A stretch of 64,000 nt of DNA. Origin: Solibacillus sp. FSL W7-1436. GTDB lineage: Bacteria > Bacillota > Bacilli > Bacillales_A > Planococcaceae. Below are positions 8,023 through 16,332 of the stretch, piece after piece. The notes under the pieces were generated by a model. That model did no database searches and was not told where the DNA came from. It saw only the letters and a list, made by a program, of their open reading frames with translations. Positions within the stretch are counted from its first letter, which is position 1; each line of letters starts with the position of its first letter. The position numbers were made by a program, and so were the translations under genes. Location: NCBI RefSeq assembly GCF_038007305.1, contig NZ_JBBOWV010000001.1, forward strand, positions 2,036,501-2,100,500. The letters run 5' to 3'.

Positions 8023-9570
8023 ATGATTGATTACCGAAAGATATTAGCTCTTTCCTTCGACCAAATTAGCCAACGTACAATTAGCGCTAGTACCGGACAC
8101 GCTCGCAATACCGTATCCGATGTCATCCAACGTGCCGCAAAGCTAAACGTCACCTCATTGAACGATACGATGACAAATGTGTGGCTTGAAGAGTATCTCT
8201 ACCCAGAGAAACAGCCAATTGAAAAAGGTTACTGTCCAGTGGATTGGGAGTATGTACACAAGGAGCTGCAGAAAAAGCACGTCACGCTTAAATTGTTACA
8301 TCATGAGTACGCAATAGCCGCAAAGGAGGCTAAAAAAATCCCTTATGCTTATCGTACATTCGCTGAAAAGTACGGTCATTATGCGCGAAAATTTAAATTA
8401 ACCATGCCTTTAAAACGCAAACCAGGTGAAATTTTGGAAGTAGATTGGGCAGGCGCAACGCTTTCAATTCAAGATCGTGCAACAGGAGAGGACTTAACTG
8501 CCTATGTTTTTGTGGCTGCCTTACCTTACAGCCAAATGATGTATGTAGAAGCGTTTCTAGATATGACATCCGCCAACTGGTTGACAGCACATATCCACGC
8601 CTTTGATTACTTTGGAGGGGTTACAGAGACACTTGTGCCAGATAATTTAAAAACAGGTGTGATTAAAGCAAAGCGCGAAGAATCAGTTCTAAATGAAGCT
8701 TATCGTGAGCTGGCTGATCATTATCGCACGGTCATTGTGCCAAGTCGCGTACAAAAGCCAAAAGATAAACCAAGTGCCGAAGGTAGTGTGGGACATGCCT
8801 CACGGCAAATTATCGCTGCTTTACGCAACATACAGTGTTTTCACATCAATGAACTGAATCAACATATCGTTGAAAAACTTGAAGAAATCAACACCACCGA
8901 TTTTCAAAAACGTCCTGGAACACGAAAAAGCGTATTTGAGGAAGAAGAGAAAAGCACTCTCCAACAACTTCCTCCAACACGCTTTAAGATGACGGAATGG
9001 AAAACCGCCAAGGTTCAACTGAACTACCACATCCAAGTTGAACGCATGTATTATTCCGTCCCTTACGAATACGCCCGTGAATCGGTAGATATTCGCTTAA
9101 CAACAGATCTAATTGAAGTGTACTTTAAAGAAACTAGAATTGCATCCCATAAACGATTAAAAGGCAACGTTGGACAATATTCCACAAACATCGACCATAT
9201 GCCTGACCATCATCGTTCATATGTGGAGCATAATCCAGAAAACAGCTCAAAATGGGCAGCAACCATCGGTCCATGTACAGAAAAGTATGTCGCGTATATT
9301 TTAGAAAATCATGTAGAGAAAAAGGCACTTCAAATTTTAAATACGCTACAAAATCTCACGAAAAAATACGCAGTTGAAGAACTTGAACAAGCGATTACTA
9401 CGTTGCTTGAAATCTCATCTAACCCATCCAATACGGTTTTAAAGGGACTATTAGAAAGAACCAAACAAACGTCTAAAGCCAAAAATAAACCCAAAAAATC
9501 AACTACAGCTTCAACCGAAAATCATGGTTTTACACGTGGAGCTGCTTACTTTGGGAGGGAGAAAAAATGA
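8023..9570 (+). CDS. istA: IS21-family transposase IstA
   Basis: A 515-residue DDE transposase. It has an N-terminal helix-turn-helix region (FDQISQRTISASTGHARNTV), then an RNase H-like catalytic core with likely catalytic residues D141 (EVDWAG), D207 (VPDNLKTG) and E253 (SAEGS), and a C-terminal DNA-binding/beta-barrel region with a basic tail. The ATG at 8023 follows AGGAGG at 8010-8015. The stop overlaps the istB start (ATGA), the classical translational coupling of the family. It catalyses cutting and joining of the element's ends. No frameshift or stop is seen, so the element is probably active. Confidence 0.93.
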   Translation: MIDYRKILALSFDQISQRTISASTGHARNTVSDVIQRAAKLNVTSLNDTMTNVWLEEYLYPEKQPIEKGYCPVDWEYVHKELQKKHVTLKLLHHEYAIAAKEAKKIPYAYRTFAEKYGHYARKFKLTMPLKRKPGEILEVDWAGATLSIQDRATGEDLTAYVFVAALPYSQMMYVEAFLDMTSANWLTAHIHAFDYFGGVTETLVPDNLKTGVIKAKREESVLNEAYRELADHYRTVIVPSRVQKPKDKPSAEGSVGHASRQIIAALRNIQCFHINELNQHIVEKLEEINTTDFQKRPGTRKSVFEEEEKSTLQQLPPTRFKMTEWKTAKVQLNYHIQVERMYYSVPYEYARESVDIRLTTDLIEVYFKETRIASHKRLKGNVGQYSTNIDHMPDHHRSYVEHNPENSSKWAATIGPCTEKYVAYILENHVEKKALQILNTLQNLTKKYAVEELEQAITTLLEISSNPSNTVLKGLLERTKQTSKAKNKPKKSTTASTENHGFTRGAAYFGREKK

Positions 9571-10325
9571 GTAAACAAGAAACGTTACGTAAGCTTTCAG
9601 AAATGGGCTTAAGCGCAATGGCCGAACTTTATCAAGAAATGAGTCGAAATCAGTCTTATCGTGAGATGGACTTTGATGAACTTTTCAGTCTCTTAACGGA
9701 TACCGAATACGATCGCCGCAAATCCAACAAACTTGCTCGTTTAATTAAACAAGCAACATTCAATGAGCCATCGGCTGCCATTGAAGATATTGAATACCAC
9801 TCAGATCGCCATTTAGATAAAAAACTCATCTTAGAACTAGCCACAGGAAACTATATTCAAAATCACCACAATATCATTTTAATGGGCGCTTCAGGCAACG
9901 GAAAAAGCTATATAGCGAATGCATTCGGCATTCATGCCTGCCGTCAATTCCATAAAGTAAAATATATTCGCCTACCTGAGCTACTTGATGAATTAGCTGT
10001 AGCTAAATATGAAGCAGATGGCAGCTATCGAAAGCTCATTCAACACTATAAAAAAATCGATTTATTAATCATTGATGAATGGCTCTTAACAGAACTCACA
10101 GAAGAACAAGTTTTAAATGTCTTTGAAATCGTAGAAGCCCGTCTAAAACGAGCTTCTACGATCTTCTGTTCTCAATTTGCGCCGGAAGGCTGGTACGACA
10201 AACTTGGCCATGCCCAAATCGCAGATGCCATTTTAGACCGCATCGTCCATGATTCCTACCACATTTTAATTGATGGCGAAGTATCGATGCGCGAACGTCA
10301 TGGACTAAAGCCCATCAAGCGCTAG
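9567..10325 (+). CDS. istB: IS21-family helper ATPase IstB
   Basis: A 252-residue AAA+ ATPase of the IstB/DnaC type. The Walker A motif GASGNGKS is at residues 107-114, Walker B is LLIIDEW, and a C-terminal arginine-rich segment follows. IstB assembles on target DNA and activates the IstA transposase. The start ATG at 9567 overlaps the istA stop by four bases, with a GGAGGGAG ribosome site inside istA. Family length is about 250 residues, so it is full length. Confidence 0.93.
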   Translation: MSKQETLRKLSEMGLSAMAELYQEMSRNQSYREMDFDELFSLLTDTEYDRRKSNKLARLIKQATFNEPSAAIEDIEYHSDRHLDKKLILELATGNYIQNHHNIILMGASGNGKSYIANAFGIHACRQFHKVKYIRLPELLDELAVAKYEADGSYRKLIQHYKKIDLLIIDEWLLTELTEEQVLNVFEIVEARLKRASTIFCSQFAPEGWYDKLGHAQIADAILDRIVHDSYHILIDGEVSMRERHGLKPIKR

Positions 10326-10340
10326 TCCTCCATAGCATGA

Positions 10341-10388
10341 AAGAGGGAAACAAATCACTACTAGTAGTGGTTGTTTCCCTCTTATTTT
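10341..10388 (+). terminator. Terminator of the istAB operon
   Basis: A 13-bp perfect stem, AAGAGGGAAACAA (10341-10353) / TTGTTTCCCTCTT (10371-10383), encloses a small palindrome (CACTACTAGTAGTG) and is followed by ATTTTTA. It lies 15 bp after the istB stop and inside the element. It would also stop read-through into the downstream SLH fragment. Confidence 0.8.
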
Positions 10389-10416
10389 TAACGAGTGGCT
10401 TAATCGTCCGCACTCG

Positions 10417-13400
10417 GTGGCTCAAAACTCCGCATTCACTGGTATAAAGTTCCGCACTGCTGGCTTAAACGCTCCGCAGTATTCAGATGGTACTTTTCGT
10501 CCAAATGCATCATTAACTCGTGGACAAGCAGCAAAAATTTTGGCAAATGCGTTAAATTTGGATACTTCGTCAAAAGAACTGAAATTTAAAGATGTAACAT
10601 CTAAATCAGGATATATAGGGGCAATTAATGCGCTAGTTAATGCCGGGATCATTAATGGATATGAGGATAATACATTTAAACCAAATGCTCCGTTAACACG
10701 CGGTCAGATGGCAAAAGTTTTAGTCAATGCGTTCGGCTTGGAAAAGTCGACGTCATTATCACATAAATTTAAAGACGTATCGAATGAGAATGGGTACAAG
10801 TTTGATATTCAAACGTTAATCGATCATTCCATTACGCAAGGTAAGACAGATACTACGTATGCACCTGCAGAAGCGGTAACACGTGGACAAATGGCGACAT
10901 TTGTTGTACGTGCGGAAAATGCAAAGGCAAAAATGTCAGCTGATGATTCCGTAACACTTCATATTCAGTCTATTGAAGGTACGACTTTAAAGACAGCAGA
11001 AGGAATATTTGAAATTAATTCTTCTTTACAAAGTGTATTTTCAGATACAAATAATACGGCATTAACAAATGCTATAGTTAAGGCTACAGTGGAAGAAAAC
11101 CGTGTTATAGCAGTTGAATCACTGCAAATTGCTTCCAGTGGAACAGCTGAAAAGTCAGTTATATTGGATGGTCAATCTGTAATATTTGATGCTTCACTTA
11201 CTGTAACAGGTGATTTTGTAGAAGTAAAAAATATTAAAATTGCGAAAGACATTACTGCTGCAGGTATAAATCAATCCTCAATTAAATTAAGTAATGTGGA
11301 AGTAGAAGGTACATTTAATATTGAAAACGAGCCGGAAAAATTGGCAAGCATTTCACCGGTCGCAAATACAAAGTTTTCGCCGAATTATGTAATTGAGAAC
11401 AGTAAATTAAATAAGGTAAATATTGCACGTAATCTGGCAGATGTGACGTTAACAGGTACAAGTACAGTATCAAATTTATCGGTTGCAAATAATGTTCAGG
11501 AATTAACACTGAATGGCGAGTATAATGAAGTGTCATTACTCGCTTCTGATGAAATCAAACTTACAGGAAATGCCACTATTTCGAAATTAGTAACTAAAGC
11601 TGCTAATTCAGTTATTGATATTATCGGAACGGTTACATCTTTGGAAATTACAAATCCATTGGCTAAAGTCACATTAAATCCAAAGATTAAAGTCAGTAAT
11701 CTCGTTCTGCCGACAGCTATAGATATTGCCTCGGTCATTACGAACTATAATGAGGTGCGCGGAAATATTGAAGCTGTGAACAATACAACGTCATCCCCAG
11801 GTTCAAATATAGTTACAACACCTGGTGGAGATACAATTGTTACACCAAAAGATCCAGAGAATTCAGATGGGCCTGAAGAACCTTCTGATAATGAAGATTC
11901 TGATATTGAAAAACCTGTTTTACCAGAAATTCCTTTAGATCCAGGAGACGAGCAGTTAGCAGAATATAAACCTGTTTTACCTGCAGGAAATTTGATAGAA
12001 GGTAAAATTTCCAATATAAGCGTTACGACGGGAGATTCATCGACCGTAACATCTGCGGATACGGTAAAAGTGAATTTATATGGCGATACACAAACATATA
12101 AACTAGCACCAGAATTGGTAGGCTTTTTCCTTGGTAACCGGTACACATTATCTGATGCAAATGTTGAGATGGTCATAAAAGAAGGCAGAATTATTGCCTT
12201 GAAAAATCTTGTTTTAAACAACACGTCTTCATCTACTCCGTTTATTCAAGGCGGAGGCATAACGATTTATGGAGATTTAAAGGTTGTAAATAACGAAATC
12301 GAAAAACTCTCAAATATAATAGTCACGGGTAATGTTATTTTGGCAGCAGACAGAACTGAAAATTTGGAAATAGCTCAAACTAAAGTATTTGGCAAAGTAG
12401 AATTTGAATCAAAGCCAGCTTTAGCAATGCGGACAAAATTTGCGAGTCTAACACCATTTGCAGCAGCAACTACACGTCTTAAAATTACATTTACAGATTC
12501 TACTGTAGCGATTATTGAAGTACGAAAAGCAGATGTGGAACTTCATACAGGTGGGACTACTGAAGTAGCGAATATCCGGTTATTTGCTAATGCAGAAATA
12601 ACTTCGGATTTAACAAATGAAAAAATTCTTCCTAAAATTGTAATCGGGCAAGGCGTAACAAATGTAAAGTTAAATGCATCTATCGCAAATGTTATCATCG
12701 AATCAGATGAAAATGTTGTGGTAGGCGGAGAAGGCAACTTTGAAAATGTTGTAGTGAACACAAGTAAAGAAGTAGCTATTAATACAGTCGGGACGATTGG
12801 AAATCTTGATATTAAAAAAGATGATCCTAAAATTAAACTAGGTGAAGAAGTTAAATCTGTTGATAAAGTAACAACTATTTTGCCAGTTGAAGAAGTTTTC
12901 CAAAACTTTGATGATCTAAAAGGAAAAATCGGACAAGTTATTTTACCGGATATTAATTTCTTTACTGCTGAATTGATCGCTAACTATAAAGAATTGGGTT
13001 ACCATACTATTAAGTTGGCAGGTGTCGGAAATTATACAGTAAAATATAGTTTAGTTAACTTTGAAGATTTTTGGAACTCACCTGAAATTAAACGCAACGT
13101 TGATCAGGCACCGAAAGACGCATTGACATACAATGTCGGGGAACAAATTTTCATACCAGGCAACAAATGGCTATATGTCTATACTGTAGATGATTCAAAT
13201 ATTATTAAAGATTATAAAACAGATTTCAGATATGGTGATTCAATCCGATTTACGAGTACAGAAACAGGAACAAAAATTGAATCTACGTTCGATGTCGTAG
13301 AAGGTTCTAAAGTTTCAGATGTCTATGAAGGAATATTCAACTTTAATCTAGAACAACCGATCGTCTTTTTAGGGACATCTACAATTGATGCGTATACTTG

Positions 13401-13788
13401 GACAAAAGAGGGGAATCTCATTTCATTTATTGTTCCGGGAACCGATAAAATCACATTGGCTGAAGACGACAAAGATAAAGGTCATTTCCGTCTAGATTGG
13501 AATGTTACAAAAATAAACGGGCATGGCTATAGAGGAGCATATGATAGCGGGAAAGCGACGGCATTAAAAGTAATCAAGGAAATTTATAGTCGCAGCATTA
13601 AAGATCCGGCTCCTTCAGAAATGTTAGCGGGTCCAATCAGTCTAGTATTTTATGCAGAATTGAAAATTAAAGATGAGGTTGTGGATCGCTCAAATGTTGA
13701 GCAATATAGAAGTGCGGTAGAAAAAGCGACAACATTGGAAGAGCTGTATGATTTAATTATCGAAGTAAACAAAAATAATAAGAAGTGA
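10417..13788 (+). CDS. 3' part of the split SLH surface protein (three SLH domains plus beta-helix-like stalk)
   Basis: The open frame of 1123 codons starts with a GTG inside the right end of the element. Residues 1-25 are element-encoded and lack a signal peptide; true gene sequence begins at 10492 (TFRPNASLTRGQ). It holds the second half of SLH 1, two complete SLH domains (INGYEDNTFKP..TRGQMAKV; YAPAEAVTRGQMATF) and then about 900 residues of short beta-strand repeats with an acidic proline-rich linker near residues 465-520. SLH domains bind pyruvylated secondary cell-wall polymer. The region after SLH 3 is paralogous to the SLH protein at 30022 (shared pattern TALTxAxxxATVE...SGTAE). Without its signal peptide the product is probably not exported, so the gene is best treated as broken. 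Closest function: S-layer-associated surface protein. Confidence 0.8.
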   Translation: MAQNSAFTGIKFRTAGLNAPQYSDGTFRPNASLTRGQAAKILANALNLDTSSKELKFKDVTSKSGYIGAINALVNAGIINGYEDNTFKPNAPLTRGQMAKVLVNAFGLEKSTSLSHKFKDVSNENGYKFDIQTLIDHSITQGKTDTTYAPAEAVTRGQMATFVVRAENAKAKMSADDSVTLHIQSIEGTTLKTAEGIFEINSSLQSVFSDTNNTALTNAIVKATVEENRVIAVESLQIASSGTAEKSVILDGQSVIFDASLTVTGDFVEVKNIKIAKDITAAGINQSSIKLSNVEVEGTFNIENEPEKLASISPVANTKFSPNYVIENSKLNKVNIARNLADVTLTGTSTVSNLSVANNVQELTLNGEYNEVSLLASDEIKLTGNATISKLVTKAANSVIDIIGTVTSLEITNPLAKVTLNPKIKVSNLVLPTAIDIASVITNYNEVRGNIEAVNNTTSSPGSNIVTTPGGDTIVTPKDPENSDGPEEPSDNEDSDIEKPVLPEIPLDPGDEQLAEYKPVLPAGNLIEGKISNISVTTGDSSTVTSADTVKVNLYGDTQTYKLAPELVGFFLGNRYTLSDANVEMVIKEGRIIALKNLVLNNTSSSTPFIQGGGITIYGDLKVVNNEIEKLSNIIVTGNVILAADRTENLEIAQTKVFGKVEFESKPALAMRTKFASLTPFAAATTRLKITFTDSTVAIIEVRKADVELHTGGTTEVANIRLFANAEITSDLTNEKILPKIVIGQGVTNVKLNASIANVIIESDENVVVGGEGNFENVVVNTSKEVAINTVGTIGNLDIKKDDPKIKLGEEVKSVDKVTTILPVEEVFQNFDDLKGKIGQVILPDINFFTAELIANYKELGYHTIKLAGVGNYTVKYSLVNFEDFWNSPEIKRNVDQAPKDALTYNVGEQIFIPGNKWLYVYTVDDSNIIKDYKTDFRYGDSIRFTSTETGTKIESTFDVVEGSKVSDVYEGIFNFNLEQPIVFLGTSTIDAYTWTKEGNLISFIVPGTDKITLAEDDKDKGHFRLDWNVTKINGHGYRGAYDSGKATALKVIKEIYSRSIKDPAPSEMLAGPISLVFYAELKIKDEVVDRSNVEQYRSAVEKATTLEELYDLIIEVNKNNKK
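10485..10491. repeat. Target-site duplication, right copy (AGATGGT)
   Basis: Second copy of the 7-bp duplication flanking the IS21-family element; see the left copy at 7845-7851. Confidence 0.85.
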
Positions 13789-13874
13789 TCTTATCAAGAG
13801 TTTGGAATATAAGAAGAAGTATTCTTGAATAAGAAGAAGCCCTTCATGAGCAAAGAATATTTAAACGCCCAGCC

Positions 13875-13920
13875 AAAAAAGCTATTTTTCTCAGAGAAAA
13901 ATAGCTTTTTTGCATTTTTT
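13875..13920 (+). terminator. Terminator after the split SLH gene
   Basis: A long hairpin: AAAAAAGCTATTTTTCTC and its complement, ending in TTTTTTGCATTTTTT. It lies 87 bp after the SLH stop. The remaining AT-rich stretch to about 14250 shows no gene or recognisable element. Confidence 0.85.
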
Positions 13921-14254
13921 CCGGTTCTGTTGCCTTTACTAAAGAACATTAGCTAAATTTCTAACTTAAAACTCTTTAGTAGATAAATTTTAATTAGAAA
14001 ACAAAATAAATAGATTTAAAAACATTCAGTTTTTAAAATTATTTTAGTAAACAATTTATTACGTAGTTTTACAAAATCCACAACATTCAACCCAGTTACA
14101 TAACTATGTCACTAATTTCTTGAAGTTAATAAATCTAAAAATCACCTATATTAATATAATAAAATGGTTGTACAATTCACCTATATTGAGGGAATTTAAA
14201 CTGTAATTTTAAAGCCTTAAAAGCATAAAAATTCTCTTTAGAACAAAAATTCTC

Positions 14255-14283
14255 TTGAATTTTATTATTCAGACAATTACAAT
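14255..14283 (+). promoter_or_regulatory. Sigma-A-type promoter of the inositol operon
   Basis: A -35 box TTGAAT (14255-14260) and a -10 box TACAAT (14278-14283), 17 bp apart, lie about 50 bp before the first gene. The palindromic operator at 14294-14307 starts ten bases downstream of the -10 box, where a bound repressor would block initiation. Confidence 0.6.
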
Positions 14284-14293
14284 AGGCAATAAG

Positions 14294-14307
14294 GAAAGCG
14301 CTTAACT
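14294..14307. promoter_or_regulatory. LacI-family operator or cre-like site in front of the inositol operon
   Basis: GAAAGCGCTTAACT contains the 8-bp palindrome AAGCGCTT (14296-14303) with a central CG, as expected of LacI/CcpA-family operators. It is not a good match to the full cre consensus. The operon carries its own LacI regulator at 19859, the most likely ligand. The same 14 bases occur in reverse complement at 16178-16191. Confidence 0.6.
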
Positions 14308-14332
14308 AAATTTACATAGGAGGTTTCTATAG

Positions 14333-15316
14333 TTGGAATTAAGATGGGGAATTTTAAGTGCAGCCAATATTGCATTTGAACAAGTTGTACCTGCTATCAG
14401 AAAAAGTCCGACATCCAAAGTAGCAGCCATTGCCTCTAAATCAAAACCTAAATTAGAACGTTTTCAAATTCAAACAGCTTATGATTCGTATGACGAGCTA
14501 TTGGCAGATGAAACACTGGATTCAATCTATATCCCATTACCAAATGAGTTACATGCCAAATATGTGATAAAGGCTTTGGAGGCTGGAAAACATGTATTGG
14601 TCGAGAAACCTTTAGCTGTAAATCTTGAACAAGTAGAGGAAGTAATCGCTGCCCAACATGAAACAGAAAAAGTCGTTTTAGAAGCTTTTATGTACCAACA
14701 TCATGCGCAGCATAGTTTTGTTAAGGCATTTATAGACAAAGGAGAGCTCGGGGAGATAAAGCATATAAAGGCACATTTTTCATGGCAGATTGAAGATGAA
14801 AATGATATTCGCTTAAATGCAAATTTAGGCGGTGGAGCTTTGAATGATGTTGGTTGTTATTGTATGCATGTAATTACACAAATTTTAAAGTTTCATCCTA
14901 GTCAGATCCAATATATTAAGACTGAAGGACAGGATGTGGACTTGACGGGTGTGTGTACGATGGTTGACCAGCACGGGGTGACAGCTACTTTCACCTGTTC
15001 TATGAATATGCCATTTTATGATATGTATGAAATCATAGGTACAAAAGGCAGCGTACGGGTGGAACACAGTTTTAGACCTGATTTATCCTACGACCAAAAA
15101 GGCCATATTACGATTTTTGATGAGAATCGTAAAATAATAGAAAAACATAAAATTGAAGATGATCAGTATTTACGTCAAATAGAAGAATTTGAACGCTGTA
15201 TAAATAATCCGGACATTGCTAAACAATATTTGGAAGCATCCATTCAAAATATGAAATATATACAAAAAGCACATGAATCGTTAAATAATCGAATACTTAC
15301 TACACTGGAGGAATGA
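14333..15316 (+). CDS. Gfo/Idh/MocA-family oxidoreductase, first gene of the inositol operon
   Basis: A 327-residue NAD(P)-dependent sugar/polyol dehydrogenase. TTG start at 14333 with AGGAGG at 14319-14324. The N-terminal Rossmann fold shows WGILSAANIA; EKPLAV near residue 92 carries the family's catalytic lysine; LGGGALNDVGCYCMH lies in the substrate domain. That last motif places it in the dihydrodiol/xylose-dehydrogenase-like branch, unlike the two IolG-type enzymes in the same operon, which have GGxFxDxMIHDxD. It may oxidise another inositol isomer or a related polyol; the substrate is not predictable. Its stop overlaps the start region of the next gene. Confidence 0.8.
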   Translation: MELRWGILSAANIAFEQVVPAIRKSPTSKVAAIASKSKPKLERFQIQTAYDSYDELLADETLDSIYIPLPNELHAKYVIKALEAGKHVLVEKPLAVNLEQVEEVIAAQHETEKVVLEAFMYQHHAQHSFVKAFIDKGELGEIKHIKAHFSWQIEDENDIRLNANLGGGALNDVGCYCMHVITQILKFHPSQIQYIKTEGQDVDLTGVCTMVDQHGVTATFTCSMNMPFYDMYEIIGTKGSVRVEHSFRPDLSYDQKGHITIFDENRKIIEKHKIEDDQYLRQIEEFERCINNPDIAKQYLEASIQNMKYIQKAHESLNNRILTTLEE

Positions 15317-15321
15317 AAGAG

Positions 15322-16320
15322 ATGATTTCTGTAGCATTAATAGGGCTAGGGAGGTTAGGGATTAGCCACGCGGTAAATTTACTGAAAATTAGAAATTTTA
15401 ACTTAAAAGTCGTTTGTGATAATAAGTTGGAAATTGCTGAAGAAGTTGCAAGGAAGTACGGGATACCTCATTTTACAGAGCGCCCTGAAGATATTTTTGA
15501 AGATGAAAGTATACAAGCCGTAGTTATCGTTTCATCTACTACAACTCACTTTGAATTAGTAACAGGTGCTTTAAGAGCAGGTAAAGCTGTCTTCGTTGAG
15601 AAACCGCTTACCCTAGATTTAGAGGAATCTTTAAAGATAGAACAAGTACTGGATGAGACTAATGGTTTTTGCCAGATCGGCTTTATGAGACGCTTTGATT
15701 TTGACTATATGGAGGCAAAGCGAGCGATAGATGAAGGAGCGATCGGTCAGCCCATATATTTTAAAAGCATAAGCCGGGATCCCTATGCTCCACCTCTATC
15801 CTTTATACAACGCAGTGGAGGAATCTTTATTGATTTAATGATACATGACATGGACCTGGCACATTACTTGATGGGGACAACCGTTTCAGAGATTGCTGCT
15901 TTCGGCAGTATTATAAAATACCCGGACTTCAGTCAGGCGGGAGATGTGGATCAGGCAATGGCTTTTCTGAAGTTTGAAAACGGTTACATTGGAGATTTAG
16001 AAGGAAGCCGAAATGCATTTTACGGCTATGATGTAAGAACAGAAGTCATCGGAACAGAAGGGACGTTGTTAATCGGCAGTAACCGGAAGTCCAATGTTCA
16101 GATATTAACAGGCAGCGGAAACCGACATGAAATAATTCCAGTGTTTCAGGAACGCTTTACATCTGCTTATGTCAATGAGTTAAGCGCTTTCGCAAATGCG
16201 ATTGAACAAGGATTACCTTCATTGGCAACTGTGAGTGATAGTATTCGGGCATTGAAAGTAGCTCTTGCTGCGACCCAGTCTTTTAAACAGAATGGGGTGC
16301 TCATTCCAACAAATGCTTAA
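15322..16320 (+). CDS. Inositol 2-dehydrogenase-like oxidoreductase (Gfo/Idh/MocA)
   Basis: A 332-residue enzyme of the IolG type: GLGRLGISHA (NAD site), EKPLTLD (catalytic lysine), and SGGIFIDLMIHDMDLAHY with the catalytic Asp/His pair. I prefer the ATG at 15322, ten bases after GGAGG (15307-15311), over ATG 15313, which sits right against the ribosome site. The sequence differs clearly from the second IolG-type enzyme at 20872, so a different isomer (for example scyllo-inositol, as for Bacillus IolX) is a reasonable but unproven idea. A copy of the operator sequence lies inside its coding region at 16178-16191. Confidence 0.82.
   Translation: MISVALIGLGRLGISHAVNLLKIRNFNLKVVCDNKLEIAEEVARKYGIPHFTERPEDIFEDESIQAVVIVSSTTTHFELVTGALRAGKAVFVEKPLTLDLEESLKIEQVLDETNGFCQIGFMRRFDFDYMEAKRAIDEGAIGQPIYFKSISRDPYAPPLSFIQRSGGIFIDLMIHDMDLAHYLMGTTVSEIAAFGSIIKYPDFSQAGDVDQAMAFLKFENGYIGDLEGSRNAFYGYDVRTEVIGTEGTLLIGSNRKSNVQILTGSGNRHEIIPVFQERFTSAYVNELSAFANAIEQGLPSLATVSDSIRALKVALAATQSFKQNGVLIPTNA
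16178..16191. promoter_or_regulatory. Possible intragenic auxiliary operator
   Basis: AGTTAAGCGCTTTC is the exact reverse complement of the 14 bases at 14294-14307, about 1.9 kb away. LacI-family repressors often use an auxiliary operator inside the regulated gene, forming a DNA loop. The bases also encode normal residues (ELSAF), so coincidence cannot be excluded. Confidence 0.4.
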
Positions 16321-16332
16321 GGGAGTGACAGG

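Larger units (their letters stand above)
7852..10484 (+). mobile_element. IS21-family insertion sequence, complete, 2633 bp
   Basis: The element carries the istA/istB gene pair of the IS21 family, with imperfect terminal inverted repeats (left GATTATTGCGGAGC, right end complement GAATACTGCGGAGC, 12 of 14 matching) and a 7-bp target duplication. Each end carries four copies of a TGCGGA-(6-7 bp)-GCCAC module in opposite orientation. They start at about 7858, 7880, 7902 and 7924 on the left and end at about 10412, 10434, 10456 and 10478 on the right. Multiple end repeats are known IS21 transposase binding sites. Both genes are intact and the duplication is perfect, so the insertion looks recent. 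Confidence 0.9.

Noticed and set aside
11745-12224. A 159-codon ORF on the minus strand inside the split SLH gene.
   Set aside because: It lies opposite a repetitive low-complexity coding region, has no ribosome site or recognisable domain, and is a shadow of the real frame.
13921-14250. The long AT-rich gap before the inositol operon as a possible riboswitch or small RNA.
   Set aside because: No conserved-looking fold or strong hairpin beyond the SLH terminator was found; only the promoter and operator near its right end are supported.
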